Below are positions 55,222 through 64,000 of a DNA stretch of 64,000 nt, one piece after another. Each line of letters starts with the position of its first letter. The first letter of the stretch is position 1. The notes beneath the pieces are model-generated. The model was not told where the DNA came from. It searched no databases and saw only the letters and a program-made list of their open reading frames with translations. Source of the stretch: Dimorphilus gyrociliatus. Its lineage: Eukaryota > Annelida > Polychaeta > Dinophilidae. The position numbers and the translations under genes are program-made. The stretch spans positions 682,001-746,000 of the forward strand of contig CAJFCJ010000002.1 in the NCBI GenBank assembly GCA_904063045.1. Direction: 5' to 3'.

Positions 55222-57340
55222 TTACTGGTTATTTAAATTTTTTGGAGTATGTTCTAATCTACTCATGTCACTCAAAGGCTCTTTTTCATCACTCTCTTCT
55301 TGCACTGTTGTGAGATTTCTATCTCCATCTCTCGATCCTAACTCAGTACTCATGGAGCTACTACTACTCGCTGAAGGGTGGTCTTCCGGATGATAAGGCA
55401 ACATGCGATTTTCAAATGGATCTTGAAATTTTCTCTCTTGTAAAGGAGAAATGATTCCGCATGATTCAGCATAACTAGATGAAGACGAATATGCTCTATA
55501 TTCCTTTTTAGCCCATATACCTTCGCAGAGCTCTTCCGAAATTTTCCCATTTTTGTTTTCACTAAGAAGTAATTCCTTATCCTTTATATGAATTAACTCT
55601 TCTCCTTCGGGGGGTACATTACAATCCTTATTATTTTCGTTATTGGGATATTTCGTAAGAAGATTTTCTAGCTCTAAGCAATTTGTCTCTATAAAATTCT
55701 TTGTAATCTCTTCACTGACTGAAATTTTGTCATCAATGTTTTCTAATTGTTCTTTTGTTGCCCTTTTACTGGATATCATTGACATTGTGTCTTCACTCTT
55801 GTTATCTTTGAAAGAAGTACACCATAAACTAGAACCCTCAGGTGTCAAGTGTCCTGGAGAATAAGTATGGTCATCTCCTTCCAGTTCTTCATCCTGTACT
55901 TTTTCGATAGCAATCGGACATTTTTGTAAAAACATCTGTTCTACTTTTTTAGGATTTTCACAAATGGTCATTTTCAAATTAAGAAGCTCTACTCTTAAAG
56001 TGGAGAGTTTATCTTCCTCGACATGGGCTAGCATATTTATTCTTTTGTCCAGAAAGAGAGGTAAATTTCCGGAAGCGACAAAAAAGATCATGTAGTCTAA
56101 AAATAACATGAACCAAACAGCTAATGAGAAATTAGCATTTGCATGTTGTCGGCAAATTTTTAAGGTGATGTTACAAATGATATCTTGTTGTAGAATCTTT
56201 AAAGTATTTTTGGTAAGACTTAAATTTTCAAACAGTTTTATTGCCTTTTGTAGTTGAGTTAAATGAGGTATACGAAATATCTCATGAACATACAACTTCA
56301 AAACAGGTAAAAAATTTATGGACCAATAGCCAGGAAACGTTTTTTCCAATAAAAGTTTTTTATACTGCTTCAATGAAGCGCTTGGGAAAACTTGTAAAAT
56401 CTCGTCAGTTACTTGACCTTCTAAACTCCACAAAATATTTCCGAAATCAATTTGATTTTTTATTTTATGCAAAATCCTGGTACCTTCGAAACACATAGGT
56501 GGTTTTTTGGGCATTGGATTATTGACGCTTGCCCCTGCTGGCCATCCTTTACCTCTAATAACCGGAATTATATTTACTGTAACGTAATTGCTTTTTGCAT
56601 CTAGATTTTTATCATCATTACCAACACTCTTATTTTGGGAACAAGCCAAAGAAACTTGCAAGATTGGAACTTTCGAAATTATTTCAATTTTGAACGTGGC
56701 CCGTTTAATAACTTCCTGTACTCCTGAAAAGTAATACATTTATTGTAAAAATGGGTATATGAGGTTTTTAGATCAATTCAATACCTTTAATTAAGTAAAA
56801 GTACACATAAGCTGAACTTATTTGTTTAGTATCTTCATTCAACAGATGGCCCCACTTTCTTAGCTCTGCTCTACTTTCTTCAGCTGTCAATTTATCAGAA
56901 AATCGGTAAACGGCTCTTCCTGAAGATATTCCTTTATGGATTCCAGACAAAATCTAATAAAGAATAGTAAAAGCAAATTTAGGTAATTACTGTGCTCACA
57001 ATATGAGTAAAATTACCTGAAAAGCATCTTGATGAATTGATCTACTCATTGGAATTCTCAGATTAAATTCATAAAAATTTAATTGTTGAACTATGCCGCC
57101 TAGTTCAAATTCTTCATCGATACATTTCGAAAAGTGAATGCTCAGCTTCTGAAATGATTTGTATAAAGATGAAGTGAAGCATTTTACTCTATTCCAATTT
57201 TTTGTGAGTAATTCTCTACTGCCTTTAGTTTCGCCATACTTTTTGACCTTTATCTTCCGGAAAGCAAACTCTAAAGACGCCTCTAACTGTTTTTCAAAGC
57301 ATTCCTCCTTAGACATTCCCGCCTGAAATTTACCTGCCAT
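55222..57340 (-). CDS. Mab-21/cGAS-fold protein, probable inactive nucleotidyltransferase
   Basis: Three exons, 57340-57017, 56953-56785 and 56723-55222, 664 aa. The fold is recognised by a GG motif and strand at residues 81-95 (GGIVQQLNFYEFNLRI), a second acidic-site strand at 212-218 (YVTVNIIPVI) followed by GWP, then the helical C-terminal half with PGYWSINFLP and the NLPLFLDKRIN block typical of Mab-21 proteins. In active cGAS-like enzymes the first strand carries Glu-x-Asp and the second an Asp. Here these read Glu91-Phe-Asn93 and Asn215, so metal-dependent nucleotide transfer is unlikely. The last 230 residues are acidic, Ser-rich and disordered, which is an unusual extension. It could act as a nucleotide or nucleic-acid sensor without synthesis, or as a structural protein; neither is shown. 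Confidence 0.75.
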
Positions 57341-57727
57341 TCGATGTTCTTTGCTTTACAGCAGGCAATCAAATAGAAATACAACAAAGATTTATACAAA
57401 AGCTCTCTTATGATTAGACTTTAATAAATGACGGGGATTAGTGGATAATATAGGAACTAACTAAATATTAAATATTCTATTCAAAAAACTTATTTATATG
57501 CCTGACGTCATGAGAGTTTTCCTATTCATATCGATTTCATCAGTATTCTTGACATATTCATGCAATGTGAACAGGAATGCTCTTTCATTTAGTTTTTTAA
57601 CAACACACTGAAAACATTTTCTCGAAAATATTCATTATAACTGCATTGCTAAATACAATGAAATTAAATTCTACATTCAAGAAAACTTAAACGTCTACTA
57701 ACATTGAAATGAATTTTAGAGGAGTTA

Positions 57728-59700
57728 TTATATTTGTGATAGGTCAGCAGCTGATTGAGATGCACTCTGTACGGTTCTTTGTTGATTGTCATCTGTTGAC
57801 AATCGAAAACAACTACAGGAAAGTACTTGGTAGGTGAGAACGAAAACCGACGAATTTATGTAGCACAGTATATTTGCTGTGAGAATAGCAGCGAGTGAAG
57901 TTTGAACTTCGTATCTTGTTAAAAATCCAATGAAATATCTTGGTGAGACACAAATAAAGGTAAACGCAGCGCAAATTTTCAGTTTGTTATGCAAGTCAGT
58001 GATTGCCTGATTTTGTATATTGACCATCTTTATCGCATTATACATTAAAAAACAGAGAGGAGCTAAAATTCCAGTGCAGAGAACAACAAACACGAAAGAC
58101 CGAGAATTTCTATTAACTGTTGTATAATCGAGATTGCAGATGTTTCCATCTAATGGGATTAGATAATTGGGGGAAATAACATTAAATTGAATGTTAATTG
58201 AGCTGTTACCTTGAAATGGCAAATAAACATTTTGGTAAATTTTAGTATTTAACAGAAGGGCATCGACAGAAACTGATTCATTAGGAAATATGGAATCAGA
58301 TAAAGCTTTGTTTAATTCTCCAGTTATCCAAGAAGTTAACAAGCACTTCCAAGACGAAGACTCGCTAACCCGTCCAACCAGCTGAATTAAAGGAAAAGCA
58401 TCTATATTGTCGACAGCAAAAGAATAGGGTATAATTCCAGCGGATTTTAAGCCATAGTCAATTTTATGCGAAAGAGAACTGTTGGACATCTTTTGATTCA
58501 TATAAACTGAGGTAGAATTTCGAATTGTAAGAGTAAGAGGAAAATGACCTTTAAGGAAATTTATTTCACCCCATCCATAAATTGGAGCAACGGAAACTAA
58601 CAATAACATCAATTCTATACCCCAAAATATTATTTTTATGTTTAAATTTGAAAATATTCCCACATGTTCTTGTTTATTAGTTGTAAACATTTTTCTGCAA
58701 GTAAAAGATGATTAATATTAGATCATAACTACAAGATATATGTACCGTTCCATAAAAATGATAGCAATCAACCAAGTTGTTGTAGATGAGAGCAACATAT
58801 CAAGAACACCAACCACTTGACATAATATATTACCTGCTTTATAATTTTCTAAAAGCGAAAAAAGTATAAAACTAGATGATAATTAAAGGTATATAATATT
58901 AACAGGGTTTTCTGAGCAATTGTTTATCACGTTTTGAAAATAATAGTAAATACGTCCAAATTTAATCTGATGAATTGAGTTTCTTAAATTGATAAACTAT
59001 TGAAAATTAAGCAGTCTCGCTCAGCTGTGTTTCTACTAATATACTTGTATAAAAATCTTTTTAGAAAATATTTTTCTTTTAATACAGTTTCTAGTTCTAT
59101 TTGAGAGCAAATAATTAGGTATCGGGTTTTTTTCGCATGACTGCTATAGTCTATTGAAAATTTTTTCGTGTAATGAATTTCGTTAACAATTTCTTATTAC
59201 GACAAAATGATGACAGAAAACGTGAACTTGTTACAATATTAATTAACTCTATAAGAAAGATAAAATTAGTTTAAAAATATTTCTATTTTTCTACCGACTA
59301 TCTATTTAAATGATAACTATCTCTTTTATTCTATTACAAGAAAATTGACTTACGAAATGTTAGATATGAGATGTGAATTAGCAGTAAACTTATCGTATTA
59401 AACAAGCAGGCTTTTGATAAACTTCTCATTAAGCAGATCAATGACTTTGATAAAACTAAAGAATTTTGAGTCTGAAATCTGAAAAGATGTTTTTAAATTT
59501 CCTCTTAATATTGTATCATAATAGTACCTCTTTAAAAAAAGAGCATGGCTCATGATAACACTGAGTAGGCATGTCACAACAGTTGCGTTTTTTATCCTTT
59601 CGAAAGGATTTTCTTCTTTTTTTGCTCGACAAATTTCCATTTCTTGATCAAACCCTGTCTCAGTTAGTAAGAGATTTTCTCTCATTTGATCTAGCGCCAT
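57728..59700 (-). CDS. GPCR-like seven-helix receptor with very long second extracellular loop
   Basis: Four exons, 59700-59528, 59478-59354, 58848-58746 and 58694-57728, 455 aa, all phases consistent. TM1 lies in NATVVTCLLSVIMSHALFL and TM2 in FNTISLLLIHISYLTF. TM3 follows the conserved Cys (ILCQVVGVLDMLLSSTTTWL) and ends MERKMF in the DRY place. TM4 is followed by APIYGWG as in rhodopsin-like receptors, TM5 about 333-355, TM6 with CVSPRYF, TM7 with NSSVFVLTY replacing NPxxY. The second extracellular loop is about 155 residues long, several times the usual 20-40, with at least four N-glycosylation sequons and several Cys. The tail is Ser/Gln-rich. The start Met overlaps an AGATGGCG element. 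It is divergent from CNBD2 across 540 bases. Confidence 0.7.
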
Positions 59701-60240
59701 CTACATTGAAAGTGTTCTATGAACAAAACCCTCAAAAATATTTCTGGTAATCACAGAAGTAATTTTTTTTTGTCTTTGGACCACTTATAAATTATTAAAC
59801 TTGCATTTGCTATATATTTAATAAGTTCCTTTTTTCAATCGTTCTCTAAAGATTTATCGACTACGAAAGATAAAACAAAAGGCTTTGGGTGATTTCTCAC
59901 AGCCTTTGAGAGAATAAATAATAAAATAATCAGCATTATTGATCGTTAATTTGTCTAGGGAATATTGTAGTGTACAATTACCGCTATTTAAACTCAAACT
60001 TGTCAGTTTTAGATCATACTATGAAACTTCTCTTATTCTATAAAACCTTTTTGAAATTAATTTAAGATACGAAAACATTTTTCATTTATTAATAATTCTT
60101 TATAGTATATATTGAATTGAAATAAGCCAAAGCAAATAGTTATAGTCAATAGTGATAGAACTGAACTGTTCAGAACCTTTGTCAAAGGATTACCTTTGAA
60201 TTATAGTCCTATCACTGGTGCTTAACTACAATTTTACACT
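59701..60240. promoter_or_regulatory. Shared divergent promoter region of GPCR and CNBD2-like genes
   Basis: 540 bases between two divergent start codons with no ORF. A bidirectional promoter is implied by position only. An AGATGGCG element (minus strand, 59695-59702) overlaps the GPCR start. Confidence 0.35.
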
Positions 60241-63139
60241 ATGGCTCACATGCAAGAGAGACTATTGCAGCTAATTTCTAAAGATTTTACCAAGAGAAAT
60301 CATCAAGAAATCCTAGGTTTACTGCCCTGGCTACGAAAAAGAAGTCCATTATTCTTGAATTTACATACAGGTTTTTTTAGAATTATTTGACTATCTCTTA
60401 CAATTCTTAATTTTGTTCAGATTTAATTGTTGACATTATCAAAGAGTGTGAATATGAAAGAATTGAGCGTGATGAAGTCGTTATAAAACAGGGTGAAATA
60501 GGAGATTGGTAAGTGCTCACTTTCGTGGAAAAAGAAGCTTTTCTTAAATCAGTACACAAATTTTAGCTTTTTTATTATCCTTACTGGAACTGTCAGTATC
60601 TATATTGACACTGCCAAAAGTGAAGAAGATAGTAATTTTTCTCCAACTAGGAGAACAAATGTTGTGAAAAGAAGATCAGCGAGAGCAGATACAGGTCATA
60701 GTGAGGTTTTTGACGATGAAAAGGAAGACGATTGGGATAATTCAATAACAGAATCAAGGAGTTCGCCTGTTTCACCAGATAAACAGAAATCACCAACGAG
60801 AAGAAGAGCAACTAAACAGCAACTTAGGCAGCGAAAATATTCTCTTGACAGATCTAAATATGGAAATTTCATTTTACAATTAGGTAAGTGAAAATATTCA
60901 ATTTTAGAGAAATATAATAGTTTCGTGCGACAAAAAAAGATGCAGGAAAGAGCTTTGGTGAACTAGCTCTAATTAACGAAGATTCATCAAGAAATGCCAC
61001 AGTTATTACGGATGAAACCTGTGACTTTTTGGTAGTGGATAGAAGTCTTTACGAAAGAACTTTAAAAGTAAATATTAATCATATCTTATACTGAATATAC
61101 ATAACTTACTATTACTATATCGTATGCTGTAGTATTTTTACAAAAACACCGTATTCAATGTTGAAATGTAACTTTCACTAGAATCATCAAGAGGCTGAAC
61201 TAAATGATCGCAAAAATTTTGTGAATCACCACATTCTCTTTAAAAAATGGCCTCCTAGACTGAAAAATCTCCTAATTATGTCCTTAATAAAGGAAATGTA
61301 TCAATTTGATTCCCTCTTGGTTCAACAAGGACAAAAAATAAATGGGTTGATATTCTTAAGGAGGTAGATATATTATATTAAGAGTTATACAATCATTTAA
61401 CTAATTAATTTTTATACTATAGAGGAAAAGCATTAATAGAATGCGAGCCTTTAAAGCACGAGATTCAATATCCGAATCAAATTCCTTTTATAACTACTGA
61501 AAAAGAAGCTATATTACAGCTAGACATGAGGAGAAAAGTTAAAAATAATTGTAGCAAGTCTATTAGGAACAAAAGAGTAGAAACTCGCAGGTTTGGAGGA
61601 TATGCATCAGCTGAACAACAAGAGCGAGAAAAAAATGTCTGCCTATGCCACGTAGGGGAAGGGGAGATAATTGGAGATTTGGAAATGGCATGCGATTTGT
61701 CAACTTATGCTGTAACTGTGAAGAGCAATGCCGCGACTGATGCATATATCCTAACAAAAAATAATGTTGAGAGGCTGTTTAACCGTAAAGCAGCATCCGA
61801 TACTTTAAAAATATTAAGAGAACTTTTTTTTAAAAAACTAACTTCCCGATTAAAAGGACCTAAAGCTGGAGATATTCCACTTTTGTCTCATTTGTACTTT
61901 GTTCTCCAAACTCCTCCACCAAAGAGCCATTCTCTTCCTGAGTTTGCATTAGGCCAAAAGGCAAAAGCTAAATTACCAGACGACGAAATGCTTTTTTCTC
62001 ATCAGCTGCAACAATACAGCAAAGGTCGAGCGGAATTGTGCTTACCTATTCTACACGAGTCGTATTACTTAAAACATTCTATGCAAGAGCGAGCAAGAAT
62101 ACGTAAGAGTGTACAAAAACATAACTCGCAAGAAATAAGAGCTAAAAGGCATCGGAGAACTATGCAGCCTCCCAAAGCTAGAAGTTTAAAAGCATTAAGA
62201 ATGGCTTTAAATGAGCATGAAGAAAAGGCAATTAAAAAACAGAGAGAAGAAATAGTTGCTGAAATTAAGCGTCAACGAGATGAGGAATTGAAATACTTGT
62301 TCGAAAACGCAATAAAGCAGAAAGAAAATTTACCAAAATTGCCAAAATTTTATAGACGACTTGAAGAGAATATAGACAACTTGATAAAGAAAGAACCATT
62401 ACCCAGTATACCAATAGAGCCTAAAATTGATCAAGATTTATCAGCATGTATTGAAAATTCAGATACAAGCTTTCAGAGTGAATCTATGATATCGAAATCA
62501 GAGATAAGTGAGTTAAAGACTGGTGATACACAAATTATTATGAGAAAAGGTCCTCCTTACCTTATGCCTATTAAAGAAAAAACTGTAATTTCGGAGTTTA
62601 AAGAGAATGATGAGATAAAAAGCGAAGAAGAATCTGAAAAAGACATAGAGATTCAAGAGCAACAAGAATATCAGAAATTGAACAATGACAAGCAAAATAT
62701 TGAAAGACCTCTGTCCAATGTTTTCCTTTGGAAGAAGTATCGTAGTGTAGCCTCTCGACACCCTTCTTACAGAGACTGGGAAACAAGTGACAAAACATTA
62801 TCATTCTTGGAAGATCGACTTCGGCAATTTAGGACCCCAAAACAGAAAGTAACTTTCCTCCCAAAACTTAAAAGATTCGAAACTAATGACCACTTAACTG
62901 AAGATCAGCCCAAACCTGGTGGAAGAGTACTTGTCAAGTCAACCAGATGCCCAGAAGGAAAGTCTGAGCGAACTTTTGCTAATCATGAGCATGTACGATA
63001 CAGCCTTGTTGAAACTCTTCCTAATTATCAAAATTTGCATAAAAACAAACTTTTACAACACATGTTCATGGATAAAGCTATAGAATCGTACAAAAAAACT
63101 ACTACGGGTGAAACTTCTAACCAAGTAGTGCTTCCTTAA
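60241..63139 (+). CDS. CNBD2: Cyclic nucleotide-binding domain protein, CNBD2-like
   Basis: Soluble protein of 851 aa. Exons: 60241-60370, 60421-60508, 60567-60883, 60946-61067, 61182-61363 and 61423-63139. It carries two cNMP-binding folds. The first has ERDEVVIKQGEIGDCFFIIL and the phosphate-binding cassette FGELALINEDSSRNATV with the key Glu and Arg; it is split by a Ser/Arg-rich insertion of about 90 residues between strands (RRTNVVKRRS to RRRATKQQ). The second fold (LVQQGQKINGLIFLRRGKAL, GEIIGDLEMAC) lacks the Arg in its cassette and probably does not bind. The C-terminal 400 residues are charged and coiled-coil-like (HEEKAIKKQREEIVAEIKRQ). Vertebrate CNBD2 binds cAMP and is needed in sperm; a germline or ciliary role here is inferred. 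Confidence 0.85.
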
Positions 63140-63519
63140 ACATTTACACTTTCATAAAACTTTGTTCAACAATTAATCATAAATAAAATAAATATTTGAC
63201 TCTGTAAAACTTTTTATTTTAAAAAACAGATATATGAAGTTTGTTTCAAATAAGTTCTTTCTGTAGCTGAAAATTTGCTTCATATATTACAATATGTATT
63301 TAACATTCTCACTTGAATATATTAAATTTCGATTTTCCTATATAGAATTTCGATTTAGTGACTGTTGAGTTTACTTTGGAGAGAATATCCTCTTCTCTTA
63401 TTGGCAAAATAATGCACCATCCCATTTGAAAGGCAAATAAACTCTATTGATAGTAAGTTCTGTATATATAGAGTGGAATAGTCTATGGCTATCTTGCAGA
63501 TTAACTTCTCCAGTGAAAA

Positions 63520-64000
63520 ATGAGTAATTTTTTCTCGATTTATGTTCTCTTTATTCCTCTTATTTACTCGAGTCCTTGTCCCAACTATGTAAAATCATCA
63601 GCTTGGTTCAAGTCAGGTGGAATATGTTACTTTTCTAGTTATAAAGCTTCTCTTCCTGAAAAATCCGCTGTGGCAGCTGAGATTTCATGTTGGATGCATC
63701 ATTCCTCTATGAGAATAGCTTCTTTTAAAAATCAATTCGAGTTGAATGCAATTTTGTCAAATCTTCCAAGTGGGACAGAACATTTCATAGGACTATACAG
63801 ATGGGGACTATTTGCTGATAGGGATAATTGGAAATGGTCGAATCCTTTTTATGAGTACACTTTAGCTGCTTTTGAATCTTCCTGGAGCGTTAATGAACCA
63901 AATAATGGAGGAAATTATACTTTGTATGGAGTCCTCTATTCAGAGTGGATTCCATCATTATGTGACAAGCCGACCTATGTTAAGCTACCATATTTATGTA
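63520..64000 (+). CDS. Secreted C-type lectin, truncated by the window end
   Basis: An open frame starts at 63520 and runs off the right edge without a stop. A signal peptide (MSNFFSIYVLFIPLIYSS) precedes a C-type lectin fold: CPNYVK, a Trp-Phe-x-Ser-Gly-Gly-x-Cys start, AEISCWMHHSSMRIASF, IGLYRW, WKWSNPFYEY and EPNNGG. The EPN motif is the calcium-binding tripeptide linked to mannose or glucose-type sugars; its partner WND motif reads differently (SEWIPSLC), so calcium-dependent binding is uncertain. The domain is interrupted near its end, so further domains may follow. Confidence 0.8.
   Translation, partial: MSNFFSIYVLFIPLIYSSPCPNYVKSSAWFKSGGICYFSSYKASLPEKSAVAAEISCWMHHSSMRIASFKNQFELNAILSNLPSGTEHFIGLYRWGLFADRDNWKWSNPFYEYTLAAFESSWSVNEPNNGGNYTLYGVLYSEWIPSLCDKPTYVKLPYLC

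Overview
This window looks like nuclear DNA from a compact invertebrate genome. Protein-coding exons sit on both strands, are AT-rich, and are separated by canonical GT-AG introns that are mostly about 45-60 bases long. A few genes (DIRAS, SoxF, the Shisa-like gene) have kilobase introns. The gene content is animal: SoxF, Cys-loop receptors, Di-Ras, TSP1/SRCR/PAN adhesion proteins, hillarin/KY, Mab-21 fold, MFSD6, CNBD2, GPCRs and a C-type lectin. I see no transposase, reverse transcriptase, rRNA, tRNA or CRISPR array. The density of about 18 genes in 64 kb and the tiny introns fit a miniaturised animal such as a compact annelid, but that placement is a guess. All exon coordinates below were read by hand, and the spliced lengths were checked for frame.

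Layout. 0.5-4.6 kb: DIRAS GTPase (+). 4.8-5.5 kb: a PNPO-like gene (-) lacking its C-terminal domain. 5.8-15.4 kb: two tandem secreted proteins built from PAN, (EGF), TSP1, SRCR, a TSP1 array and a Caspr-like fibrinogen-type end, each with two competing last exons. 15.4-16.6 kb: a membrane-anchored, catalytically dead chitin-deacetylase homologue (-). 16.9-22.5 kb: two tandem nicotinic-type Cys-loop subunits. 23.4-26.7 kb: MFSD6 transporter. 27.1-28.8 kb: unknown Ser/Lys-rich protein. 29.3-33.7 kb: hillarin/KY-like protein (-) with an acylation-type N-terminus, a degenerate transglutaminase core and exon-encoded helical repeats. 33.7-39.3 kb: SoxF gene with a large upstream region and a large intron. 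41.2-44.5 kb: Shisa-like membrane protein. 46.4-49.1 kb: a tail-to-tail pair of KCNE-like single-span proteins. 50.8-52.2 kb: ankyrin protein. 52.6-53.3 kb: thioredoxin (-). 53.5-54.5 kb: class A GPCR (-). 55.2-57.3 kb: Mab-21/cGAS-fold protein (-). 57.7-59.7 kb: GPCR with a giant second extracellular loop (-). 60.2-63.1 kb: CNBD2-like protein (+). 63.5 kb to the end: C-type lectin, cut by the window edge.

The genes do not form an operon or a single pathway. Two themes recur: local tandem or inverted duplication (TSP1 pair, receptor pair, KCNE-like pair), and enzyme folds that have lost catalytic residues (deacetylase, transglutaminase-like, nucleotidyltransferase) or a domain (PNPO). The best candidates for undescribed biology are the tandem TSP1/SRCR/fibrinogen-like receptors with duplicated terminal exons and the group of pseudoenzymes.
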